Shown here: positions 8,344-16,600 of the stretch, in pieces
Layout: the number at the start of each line of letters is the position of its first letter
Position numbering within the stretch: position 1 is the stretch's first letter
Assembly (NCBI GenBank): GCA_036274495.1
Contig: DASUFP010000047.1
Coordinates: 1 to 63,969, forward strand
Source of the DNA: DASUFP01 sp036274495
Lineage (GTDB): Bacteria > Bacteroidota > Bacteroidia > AKYH767-A > OLB10
Direction of reading: 5' to 3'
Length of the DNA: 63,969 nt
Made by a program: the position numbers and the translations under genes
The notes under the pieces: model-generated
Database searches by the model: none
Seen by the model: only the letters and a program-made list of their open reading frames with translations
Told to the model about the DNA's origin: nothing

Positions 8344-8565
8344 ATGAACAACATTCTAACAAAGTTAAAATTATTAGAACAAGAAATAGACAATTACATA
8401 AAGACCGATACGGATGAAATAGCTCTAGCTTCTATCAAGAATGAAATAGCTCAAATTCGTCAAGAATTGGAGTTATTAAAAGAGGAAAGCGATCATGAAC
8501 GATCACTCGAATTATTGATAAAGCTGATAGAACTTTTGAATTCCCTTTGGTTAAGTAACATGTAG
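8344..8565 (+). CDS. small coiled-coil hypothetical protein
   Basis: A 73-aa, strongly acidic and leucine-rich protein with heptad-like spacing (LKLLEQEIDNYI, IRQELELLKEE, LELLIKLIELLNSLW). It looks like a helical hairpin or coiled coil. It lies between the HEPN-like gene and an XRE regulator in cargo module 3. It could be an antitoxin or oligomerising partner, but nothing in the sequence proves it. No family is recognised. Confidence 0.5.
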   Translation: MNNILTKLKLLEQEIDNYIKTDTDEIALASIKNEIAQIRQELELLKEESDHERSLELLIKLIELLNSLWLSNM

Positions 8566-8666
8566 CTGCTTGACAGCCGATTTGATTGATTTCCGAAACA
8601 ATGCCATACCCTTGACACTGTTTACATTAACCGGTATTCTACAATCAAATCAAGAATCTTTAAAAT

Positions 8667-8969
8667 ATGAATTTAGGAAAAATTATCAAAGAAATTCGTG
8701 AGAATAAAGGAATAAACCAAAATGAATTAGCTGAGCTTTGTAATTTATCACGAAGCTATATATCACTTGTAGAGACTGGGGTTAAGACACCTAATTCCAA
8801 AACACTAAAGAAAATAGGTGAAGCATTGAAAGTTCCGGAACAAGTTATCATTTATCTGTCGATCGAAATTGGAGATGTTCCCAAAACCAAACAAAATGCT
8901 TTTAAATTGTTATCCCCAACCATTGATTCCCTTGTAAAGTCTGTTTTTCTAAGTGATCCTAACTCATGA
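8667..8969 (+). CDS. XRE-family transcriptional regulator
   Basis: This 100-aa protein has a clear Cro/CI helix-turn-helix over residues 3-60: IKEIRENKGINQNELAELC, then SRSYISLVETGVKTPNSKTL, then LKKIGEALKVP. The C-terminal 35 residues are without a known domain. It is the last gene of cargo module 3 and is followed by a strong terminator. It is the classical type of XRE protein and not close to the short pair at 4537 and 11291. It probably controls the module's own promoter (inference). Confidence 0.85.
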   Translation: MNLGKIIKEIRENKGINQNELAELCNLSRSYISLVETGVKTPNSKTLKKIGEALKVPEQVIIYLSIEIGDVPKTKQNAFKLLSPTIDSLVKSVFLSDPNS

Positions 8970-9003
8970 ATGGTTTATTCTGATTGCGGAGGATCTTGAT
9001 AAA

Positions 9004-9036
9004 AGGGGCTACTTTAGAAGTAGCCCCTCTTATTTT
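9004..9036 (+). terminator. rho-independent terminator after the XRE gene
   Basis: AGGGGCTACTT (9004-9014), loop TAG, then AAGTAGCCCCT (9018-9028), followed by a T-rich stretch. It is a perfect 11-bp stem, 35 bp after the XRE stop codon. Confidence 0.85.
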
Positions 9037-9151
9037 TAAAAATTAACATTTCTAATATTGCATACTCAACCTGGATGAAAATCCGGGTTTTTTTATTTAA
9101 ATATAAATCTAGTGAGGGGGCGGGGGAAATTGTGTCACAAATAGAAACTTT

Positions 9152-9230
9152 GCTGGCCACTCTTGCAAAAGTTCGAACTATTTTATCAGAATATGAAGAG
9201 CTTCCTAAGTTACCAAAAGTTAATAATTGA
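9152..9230 (+). repeat. integrase-tail repeat R4 (orphan recombinase 3' end)
   Basis: Fourth copy: GCTGGCCACTCTTGC, palindrome AGTTCGAACT at 9170-9179, then a shorter coding tail ending at a TGA (9228-9230). The upstream bases AACTTT are shared with R3, and a TAG lies in frame a few codons before. It opens cargo module 4, whose right end I could not find. Confidence 0.85.
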
Positions 9231-9365
9231 TGGTTAGTAAACAATAACTTGAATTGGATAAAAACAGAAAGGATGCACCCAACTGAAGAAAGCTCGGACT
9301 TGTTTAAACCAAGATCCAATACGAAATTGGTTTCCGGTGAAGGTTCGTTTTATTCTTGTCTAATT

Positions 9366-9391
9366 AAAAAAGTGCTTTATAATAAAGCACT
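9366..9391 (-). terminator. terminator of the two-TM/GAF-like operon
   Basis: On the minus strand AGTGCTTTAT is followed by ATAAAGCACT and a T run (from the A run at 9366-9370). It lies 8 bp past the stop of the small gene at 9399. Confidence 0.75.
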
Positions 9392-9398
9392 CTGTTGA

Positions 9399-9587
9399 TT
9401 AAATGGGATTTACTAATTCGGTTTCTTTTTTAATTTGTGAAGAATTTTCAACGACCATTTTTATGTCTTTATATTTTTTTAATTGATCTTTTAAATACTC
9501 TTCACTAAAGATCATGATAGCCTTGAAGAAATCTTGCTCGACTTCATGTTTTTTTGTTTTACTCAATACATGCTTTGATTTATTCAT
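9399..9587 (-). CDS. small partner protein of the two-TM/GAF-like gene
   Basis: A 62-aa protein from the ATG at 9587, which lies one base after the stop codon of the preceding gene. A longer 74-aa reading from 9623 would overlap that gene. It is lysine-rich at the start, then helical (QDFFKAIMIFSEEYLKDQL). No motif is recognised. The tight coupling and the shared terminator indicate one operon with the 252-aa membrane protein, so it may be a regulator or subunit of it. Confidence 0.55.
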   Translation of the reverse strand: MNKSKHVLSKTKKHEVEQDFFKAIMIFSEEYLKDQLKKYKDIKMVVENSSQIKKETELVNPI

Positions 9588-9588
9588 T

Positions 9589-10347
9589 TTATTTGGTTTT
9601 TTGAATTGTAACATGTTTGTCAACTATTGCACAATAGTATTTTATGGCTGTATCCCATATTTTTGCTTCGGATTCACTTAACTGAATGTCGTCTGGACTA
9701 TCCACAGCTAATACTGCAATAACGTTGCTATTTGTATCAAAAAACGGTGCAGTTGTACAAAATCTTACATCATGTGTTTTATTTCTTTGATAATCAGTTA
9801 AATTATAGTTTTCTGGGGTAACATCGCAATCAACCCGTATTGCCTTTTCGTGGAAGGTTTTACTCACTAATCCTCGTCTTTGGGGGGTTACTTCGAATTC
9901 CAATTTTTTGATATCATCTATTTTATCTGTAAGACCTGGTATATATTTTACTTGTAGAAATCTTTTGCCATGTATGAATCTATTATAAAATGCTATAAAC
10001 CCTTTTTTGGGTATAAATATTCGAACATTCAATTGAGCATTTGAGAATTTTAATTTATCCTTTATGTGCTTGAAGTATATTAATTTAATGTTATCAAAAA
10101 GCATTGCTAATTTCTCATTCTGAATGTCTATTTGACGCTCTTTGCGAATAAGCCAAATTGGATATACTATTGAAGTAAGGCTCAACCCAACAATAAATGA
10201 CCCAATCTGTAAACTGGAAACATCTGAGATAAGAGATGCTAAATTATGATTAGTTATAAACTCATTAAGTTGATCCCACCTACCTAAAAACAACAAAAAA
10301 GCAGGAATAAAACCTACGAGAATTGCTTTAAATATTTTACCAAGCAT
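9589..10347 (-). CDS. two-transmembrane protein with C-terminal GAF-like sensor domain
   Basis: This 252-aa protein has two hydrophobic segments (about residues 6-22 and 48-67), the second followed by the positively charged WLIRKER. After a linker, residues about 80-245 look like a GAF domain: RGLVSKTFHEKA, then VRFCTTAPFFDTNSNVIAVL, then AVDSPDDIQLSE. GAF domains bind small molecules such as cyclic nucleotides. Two TM segments plus a ligand-binding domain is a layout used by some anti-phage membrane effectors, but no nucleotide cyclase or other signal-maker gene is seen here. The function stays open. It forms an operon with the small gene downstream. Confidence 0.65.
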   Translation of the reverse strand: MLGKIFKAILVGFIPAFLLFLGRWDQLNEFITNHNLASLISDVSSLQIGSFIVGLSLTSIVYPIWLIRKERQIDIQNEKLAMLFDNIKLIYFKHIKDKLKFSNAQLNVRIFIPKKGFIAFYNRFIHGKRFLQVKYIPGLTDKIDDIKKLEFEVTPQRRGLVSKTFHEKAIRVDCDVTPENYNLTDYQRNKTHDVRFCTTAPFFDTNSNVIAVLAVDSPDDIQLSESEAKIWDTAIKYYCAIVDKHVTIQKTK

Positions 10348-10580
10348 AAAAGATAGTTTAATATTTTTTTAAAGATGTATAGATAACAAATTTTTTACAT
10401 TCCTGTGATTTTAATTAATTATCTATGGGCCAACTTTGGTAAAAGTATACATTATGCTTTACTGAAAAATAGGTAAAACCCCTTATGACAGTTTGGCAGA
10501 CATAGGTGAATCTAACATAAGATATTATATATATTATTGATTTTTAGGTAGTTATATACTAAAAAATAAAGGTGACTTAA

Positions 10581-11039
10581 TCATATTAATGATTCATCGG
10601 TAAAAGAAAAGTACTTGTCATTACAGATAATGAGATGATCTAGAACAAGAATTTCTAACAACATTCCTGAATCAGTTAACTTCTTAGTTAATCTAATATC
10701 AGCCTCACTTGGATTGATATTTCCTGAAGGATGGTTATGAGCGAAAATGATTCCACAAGCTAGACTTTTTAGGGCTATGGAGAACACAAGCCTTACATCT
10801 ACCACAGTTCCGGTAATTCCACCCTTTGAAATACAATACCAGCCAATTAGGCGGTTTGCTCTATTCAACAGCAACATGTAAAATTCTTCCCTTAACTCCA
10901 AAGTCGGACTCCATATCTTCTTGAACTGTTCGTATGCATCCTTTGAAGAAGAAATTGTTGGCCTTTCAGACATTGGTGTGCCGGATGAGTATTTGACTTC
11001 AATTTCGAATAAAATTCCGTTTGTTGTTTTGTTTTTCAT
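10581..11039 (-). CDS. RadC-like JAB-domain protein
   Basis: A 152-aa protein starting at the ATG at 11039. The frame is open to 11213, but the added 58 residues (MCIRSVFRYL...) do not fit the family. It has the JAMM metal motif as FAHNHPSGNINPSEAD, with the upstream glutamate expected on the first strand. This is the length of the stand-alone RadC/JAB proteins common in mobile elements of Bacteroidota. Their role is not settled; a metalloprotease or anti-restriction/DNA-repair-related function has been proposed for the family. It faces away from the XRE gene at 11291. Confidence 0.85.
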   Translation of the reverse strand: MKNKTTNGILFEIEVKYSSGTPMSERPTISSSKDAYEQFKKIWSPTLELREEFYMLLLNRANRLIGWYCISKGGITGTVVDVRLVFSIALKSLACGIIFAHNHPSGNINPSEADIRLTKKLTDSGMLLEILVLDHLIICNDKYFSFTDESLI

Positions 11040-11290
11040 AGCTAACAGAGGTTTGATAGCTACTTTCAAAAATGAGTATTTGCTTTTCCACCAAAAGGAA
11101 ATTGGAATAACGAATACCTGGAGGATATGCCGAGAAAACTTTTGGGAGAAAAGTAAAGGATTATTCCCTTCGCTTACAAATCTCAAATAGCGAAAAACAG
11201 AGCGAATACACATGTGTACGCAATTTTAGTTCAGAAAAGGAATTATTTTGCTCTTTCCACATAAAATCAAAGTACTATCATTATATATAG

Positions 11291-11575
11291 GTGGCACATG
11301 AGAAATTACAACTAAATAATACGCTACGTAAACATCGTAGATTAATGGGTTACAAACTAAAAGACGTTGCTTTAATTCTGAAACTTAAAACAACGTCTCG
11401 AATATCGGATTGGGAAAATGGCCATTCAACTCCCAGTCTTAAAAACCTATTAAAACTAAGTATAGTTTATTGTACTCTGATTGATCAGTTTTATCATGAC
11501 TTAAAGTCATGTCTTAGAAATGAAATTAATCAATCACATTCTAAGCATATCAGACGAAAGGCTATAAAACAATAG
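11291..11575 (+). CDS. short XRE-family HTH regulator
   Basis: A 94-aa protein from a GTG start; no ATG lies in frame before the HTH. The helix-turn-helix runs LRKHRRLMGYKLKDVALIL, then SRISDWENGHSTPSLKNL, then LLKLSIVYCTLIDQFY. It is a clear relative of the 77-aa protein at 4537-4770. This kind of short XRE gene therefore occurs twice in the island, at the head of different modules. Two perfect inverted repeats lie 70-140 bp downstream, before the next gene, and are candidate operators for it (inference). Confidence 0.75.
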   Translation: MAHEKLQLNNTLRKHRRLMGYKLKDVALILKLKTTSRISDWENGHSTPSLKNLLKLSIVYCTLIDQFYHDLKSCLRNEINQSHSKHIRRKAIKQ

Positions 11576-11641
11576 ACATTTTTAAGCTCATACCTTATCT
11601 GAGTGTATTTAATTGTTTTTATTAGAAAGTTTCCTAAACAG

Positions 11642-11711
11642 GAATCTTTTGTAGAAATGTTCAAAAGATTCTCATGAACGTTCGATGCATATTTATATTA
11701 AATAAATATGC
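11642..11711. promoter_or_regulatory. two consecutive perfect inverted repeats, candidate operators
   Basis: GAATCTTTTG (11642-11651) pairs with CAAAAGATTC (11662-11671) across a 10-base spacer. GCATATTTAT (11687-11696) pairs with ATAAATATGC (11702-11711) across ATTAA. Between them lies the 8-bp palindrome GAACGTTC (11676-11683). They sit between the XRE gene and the 80-aa gene at 11767. No T run follows, so protein binding is more likely than termination. Confidence 0.5.
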
Positions 11712-11766
11712 TAACGGTCGATCAACGTTGTCAAGTTGCCATCATTAGCAATAATTACAAATCAAT

Positions 11767-12009
11767 ATGAGTAATTATAGTCAATTGGCACACGAAATAG
11801 CCGATGCATTAAACGATCAAAACTCATTACAACTGTTCCAGTCCTTTACTGAAAGATATCCTGAGGAGTTTTTGCGGGAAATACTTGCCAAAGTCCAAGA
11901 GGTCCCTGACGAGAAGATAAAGAAGACAAGAGGTGCCCTATTTACTTTTCTGATAAAGCAACATGAGCAAGGAACCGAAGACAATATTGGGAATCAGTTT
12001 GGGGACTAG
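11767..12009 (+). CDS. small hypothetical protein paired with RuvC-fold gene
   Basis: An 80-aa helical protein (HEIADALNDQNSLQLFQSF, then FLREILAKVQEVP, then KKTRGALFTFLIKQH). Its 3' end overlaps the start of the RuvC-like gene by 47 bp in another frame, so the two are translated as a coupled pair. I recall the motif TRGALFT in small ORFs upstream of RuvC-like genes in Bacteroidota mobile elements, but no function is known to me. Confidence 0.65.
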   Translation: MSNYSQLAHEIADALNDQNSLQLFQSFTERYPEEFLREILAKVQEVPDEKIKKTRGALFTFLIKQHEQGTEDNIGNQFGD

Positions 12010-12445
12010 ATTCATCGGCTATGCAGTAGTCAAGTATATGGATCTCGTAGATTGGGGCAATAAAGCGTTTAAAGGCCCTTGGAGAGAACAGAAGCAAGTT
12101 GCCATCACTTGGGCCTTGGAAAAGCTTATAAAGCGGTATAATGTCACACATCTGAATATCAAGGTTCCACATAGAATTGAAAGGTATAAACCCCTTATGC
12201 TTATTCGAGACGATATTCTTCAGTTGGCTTCAAATAATGGTATAAAGACCAAAATCTGGTCGTTGCAGAAGCTTCTAAGCGCAAACAACTACCACAGTAA
12301 AACTGGAAAGAGGGCTTTCTTAACCAAGATCGCCCTAAAACATCCATTTGTAACTCATGAATATACCAATAACGATGAAGTTCAGGTTTATTATGAAAAA
12401 GTGTTGGAAGCCATTGCCGTAGCCGAAACAGGAGCAAGACAATAA
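11963..12445 (+). CDS. RuvC-fold protein with degenerate active site
   Basis: A 160-aa protein whose start ILGISLGTRFIGYAVV matches the first strand-turn-strand of RuvC/YqgF nucleases (consensus ILGIDPGTR..GYAV), but the catalytic aspartate is a serine. The second strand (THLNIKVP) has no acidic residue at the expected place. The last helix (YEKVLEAIAVAE) keeps only a glutamate. It probably holds the fold without four-metal-ligand cleavage chemistry and so may bind branched DNA or act as a regulator. It overlaps the 80-aa gene and is followed by a perfect terminator. A later ATG is possible, but the fold needs this start. Confidence 0.7.
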   Translation: MSKEPKTILGISLGTRFIGYAVVKYMDLVDWGNKAFKGPWREQKQVAITWALEKLIKRYNVTHLNIKVPHRIERYKPLMLIRDDILQLASNNGIKTKIWSLQKLLSANNYHSKTGKRAFLTKIALKHPFVTHEYTNNDEVQVYYEKVLEAIAVAETGARQ

Positions 12446-12458
12446 ACTGCAATTCTCG

Positions 12459-12486
12459 AAAACGCACCACTTTCGTGGTGCGTTTT
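12459..12486 (+). terminator. rho-independent terminator after RuvC-fold gene
   Basis: AAAACGCACCAC (12459-12470), loop TTTC, GTGGTGCGTTTT (12475-12486). It is a perfect 12-bp stem starting 14 bp after the stop codon. Confidence 0.9.
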
Positions 12487-12589
12487 GTATTTCCACACAA
12501 TTGCCCGTATGTGATAACAATTTAGGGGTATCGGCAATTCAGATTTGGGTCTAATATTTTCATTAAACAAACATTTAAAAACAAATAAC

Positions 12590-13507
12590 ATGAAAACTGA
12601 AAATGGAACTCAACGAGATGTGTACACCATAGTCACAGATCGTATTCTCAAACAATTAGATAAGGGTGTAATCCCTTGGCATCAACCCTGGGCTTCATCA
12701 GGCCCCCCCAGAAATTTGATCACCAAACGTATGTATCGCGGAATTAACCTATGGCTTCTATTGACCTTCAATTATCCGAAGAACTTCTTTATTACTCAAA
12801 AGCAACTGAAAGATATTGGGGCCACCCCTAAAGAAAAGGAAACACCGGCACTGGTCGTCTATTGGAATTGGAAGGAAGCCAAAGATGAAACAAGTGGAGA
12901 AGTAAAGCTTATTCCATTCCTACGTTACTATCGCGTTTTCAATATTGATCAATGTGAAGGTATTCCGTCAGAAATCGTCCCAGAAGATTATACCAGGGTG
13001 AACAACCCTATTGCGGCTTGCGAGAAAGTAGTCTTAGAAATGCCAATTAAGCCCGAAATCAAACACAAAGAGAATCGGGCCTTCTACAATCCTTTGGAGG
13101 ATTGGGTAAATATGCCACGGATGAAGTTCTTCGAGAACCCTGAAAGTTATTATTCGGTACTCTTTCATGAACTGCTCCATAGTACCGGTCACGCTTCGAG
13201 AGTTGGGCGAAAAGAAATCCTAGAAATGCAGGAATTCGGATCAGAAGCTTATTCCATTGAGGAATTGACCGCTGAAATGGGTTCTTGCTACCTTCAATCT
13301 CATTGCGGTATTGTCATAAATGAATTTGAGAACAATGCATCTTACATCAATGGATGGATAGGTAAACTTAAAAACGACAAGCGGTTCATTATTCATGCTA
13401 GTGGAAAGGCCCAGCAGGCTGTAGATTTTATCCTAAATCTCCGGCTTCCTGAGAAAGAAAAAGATGCTGTATTAGATGAAACGTCAACATCTGAAGTGGT
13501 GCTTTAA
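12590..13507 (+). CDS. ArdC-like antirestriction protein (ssDNA-binding domain plus zincin)
   Basis: A 305-aa protein from the ATG at 12590; an upstream in-frame TTG at 12545 is unlikely. The N-terminal domain (about residues 5-130) has the ArdC hallmark DVYTIVTDRILKQLDKGVIP followed by WHQPW and the NLITKRMYRGIN segment. The C-terminal part is a metallopeptidase-like domain with HELLHSTGH (HExxH) and a downstream EELTAEMG glutamate. ArdC-type proteins are carried by plasmids and ICEs and protect incoming DNA against host restriction. A strong terminator follows. Its presence points to transfer of this island between cells, though only one transfer-like gene is in view. Confidence 0.9.
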   Translation: MKTENGTQRDVYTIVTDRILKQLDKGVIPWHQPWASSGPPRNLITKRMYRGINLWLLLTFNYPKNFFITQKQLKDIGATPKEKETPALVVYWNWKEAKDETSGEVKLIPFLRYYRVFNIDQCEGIPSEIVPEDYTRVNNPIAACEKVVLEMPIKPEIKHKENRAFYNPLEDWVNMPRMKFFENPESYYSVLFHELLHSTGHASRVGRKEILEMQEFGSEAYSIEELTAEMGSCYLQSHCGIVINEFENNASYINGWIGKLKNDKRFIIHASGKAQQAVDFILNLRLPEKEKDAVLDETSTSEVVL

Positions 13508-13519
13508 AGCTCTATCGTC

Positions 13520-13551
13520 AAAACCTGACATGACTATTCTGTCAGGTTTTT
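13520..13551 (+). terminator. rho-independent terminator after ardC-like gene
   Basis: AAAACCTGAC (13520-13529) pairs with GTCAGGTTTT (13541-13550), followed by T and an AT-rich tail. The stem is 10 bp with an 11-base loop, 13 bp past the stop. Confidence 0.85.
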
Positions 13552-13627
13552 ATTAAATTGGGGCTCTTCACCATTTGAATATTGCTGTTTCAGTTACTTC
13601 GCTTTACTTTATCGTTATAGTCTAGTT

Positions 13628-16600
13628 TTATTGGGATACACTCTCAAAGTTTGATTGTAGAATGTCAATAATAAGTATTCGATATCCGTCTAAAACACTT
13701 TTTCTATCTCTACTTGGAAAATCCTTTGGTTTATTTTCAATAACCCAATCTATTAGAGCATCTGTAATATACTCAGAAAGTAAATTGTCATTCAATGCAT
13801 TTTTCACATTTTCAATATTTTCAATATTGGTTGAACTTTTAATTTTCTCTTTAAATGCATTATATTCATTGAACCCTTTAAAAGGAGAAATAATAGACCG
13901 ATTAGACAAGAAAGGGAATCGTTCAAAGCCCGTAGGGTAACTATTTTCAATGCATAATTGAGCCATATACTGCTTAATAGCATAATTCCATCCACGGTTT
14001 TGATTTCTATAATCTCCTAAGAGAGATTTAAAATAGAAGTTTCTTCCTTCCTTAACATCTATTGATTCCTCTGCCTCTGTTAACATTAAAACTGTTCCAG
14101 TTTCATAAAAATAAATTTCCTGTATTTTGTACTTACTCATTATATATTGGGTAAAAAACTCACTATTCCAAATTACTAAGATATCGTCATCACTTTGAAT
14201 CGCCTTATTTATCAGGTCATTTTTAATTTCTCTTGTTGTATTTGCTTGAAAATGATTATGTTTTAATGTAGGAACAATTACTTTGATTGCTTTAAAGAAA
14301 TCAACAAGTTTAATAGGTTTGCTGTCTAATCCTGTGGCTAATTCGGTTGGTAGAGTAACATTGTCCAATATATCTATGTCTATATTTTTACCTTTTACGC
14401 CATTAATATTTTTTGTCAATAAAAGTTTGAAGTAATCATAGGCTAGGCTTGCTTTATCATCGGCAAAATATAATACAACTTCATTTTTAGATTTTAGCAA
14501 TGCCTCTTCGGCTAATTCAATTGCTTTAGGTACGATTTCCATCAAAAATTTATTTTGTATATCAGCTTTATTTTTAGCAATGAATTTTTCACGCGTTAAA
14601 CTTAAAATCTTGTCAGATTCAGGGCTCATAAAATTCCATAAAAGCCTTGAATAACTAAGTTTATAGTAACTAATTGTATTATCTTCAACTGGTATGCTTC
14701 TTACAAAATATGTCGTTTTGTAACTTGGCCACTCATGCTTTATATCTATTCTTGTGTCTGCTATGAATTGTATTATAAATTCAGAACCAATATTTCTTTC
14801 AAAATATTCAAAGTAAAGATCTTTTCCATTTAAAGCTAAGCGGCATTGAATGACGCTGTCACCTGAGACTATTCGTTCAAAGACTTTGAATTCAGCTTGG
14901 CTCTTCTTTTTGTTAAATAGGTCTTTCCCGAAATAATTAACTTGAAGTGCGGGAATGTGTCCTAAAATCTCGATAATATAATGCTTTATCTTTGGAATAT
15001 AAATGTTCTTGTGTTCATCTGTAAAGTAGTCATAATCCATAATAACGTCCCAACTAAACAGTGTGCCAAAGACTTGAGAAAACTTAGCTTGTGGAATTTG
15101 AACAATTACTTTTGTCCCTCTTATCATTTCAGGAATAGTATCTGTTATTGAAGAGTATTTGCCATTTTTCGCAGATCTAAATATTATTTCCTTGCCATAT
15201 TCTCCTTCTGCTAATGTTTGAACTTTGAATGAATCTGAAACAATAAAAACGGATTGAAGTCCAATACCAAATGCACCCGTTGGTTTTAACCAGAATGGCA
15301 TACGATTTAGCATATCTATGTATGCCTTGTTCCTTTTTCGGCTCTCTCCAACTTTATTTGTCATTCTAAGTAGGTCAGAATTAGATATACCTGTTCCATA
15401 GTCTTCAACGGTAAATACAAGGTCTTTCTTTTTATCATCTGTCCAATTAACCGATAGTTTAATATCAAAGCTATCATTCAAAGAGTCGGGAATATCTGTT
15501 GGGAATTTTATTTTTTCTAGAATTTGTGTATTTGTTAATGTCTTGTCTTTGAAATGTTCACGAAACGCAAAATCAAATGTTCCTTTTTCAATTTCTGTCC
15601 AAAATTGAATTTTGGAAGCATCTAAAGCATTTTGAACCAATTCTCGAATGAAAGTAAATCCAGCTTTTTCATAAATTGATGAACCTTCGAGTATTTCAAA
15701 TATTTTGTTATTAGAAATTTCAAATCGTAGATTCAAATACTTGTCATCTGTGATTTTATTATTAAAGTAAACTTTAATTTTACCCTTACCAATTCTTGGT
15801 GCAGATCCTCCTAAATCGCTTGGTGCTATGTTTGACCACTCTTTACCTTGCTTTTCAACTTCTTCTTCAAGCCAGTCAAACCAACTTCTTGTCAACCTAT
15901 AAACTTCCTCGTTTGGGCAATCAGATGTGATTTCAATACTTTCAGGTGTAATAAGCAAATGTCTGATTGATGAATGTTTTTGTTGATGCAATTTTGTTGT
16001 TTGAGGGCTTTTAAAGACCTTGCCTGTAAAGACATTAAATCTTGTGTCATCTACGTCTAATAAATCTCCAAGCCTTAGTAATGCTGCCACAAAACGTGGG
16101 TTTATTTTATCGCTTGATATTCCGTTGGATTCATAATCCAATCTATTGAATATTTCATAGAAATCTACACCATGAAGATATGCAACTTCTCCAAGAACAT
16201 TTAATAGTCTTTTTGGTATTTGGTCAGAATAAAACCCTTCAGCTACATCATAAAACAACTTGTCTGCACCCTTTAGTATATCAGCACTTCTCTTGTGGTG
16301 AATACGTCTAATGTATTCGGAGATAGCAAGAGTCAATGAGTTTTTTACTTTTACTGGAGTTAGCTCTGAAATCCATTCAGTATCACTATTATTGCTTTTT
16401 GATAAATATTGAAGTTGCAACAATATCTTTCCACTCTCCTTCATTACAACATCGTCCCATTCACTAATCTCCTTTAGAAAGTTTTGAAAATCGTCAGACT
16501 CCCATTCTTTTTCCACTAAGTCTTGAAAAACCACCATTCCTAAATCGTGCGTAAATGACGACATAAGTATAAGCCAAGAATTTGTCGGGCTTAATTTTTT

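Noticed and set aside
10428..10455. Sequence GGGCCAACTTTGG followed by TAAAAG as a fifth integrase-tail repeat
   Set aside because: It only loosely resembles GGCCACTCTTGC-AAAAGTTCG, lacks the palindrome AGTTCGAACT and has no coding tail; chance is as good an explanation.
11040..11213. N-terminal extension of the RadC-like protein
   Set aside because: The extra 58 residues do not resemble the family, and the ATG at 11039 gives the usual length.
13662..13940. Plus-strand ORFs inside the 1066-aa gene, and the many similar opposite-strand ORFs across 20-64 kb
   Set aside because: They are shadows of clear genes on the other strand or in another frame and show no family motifs.
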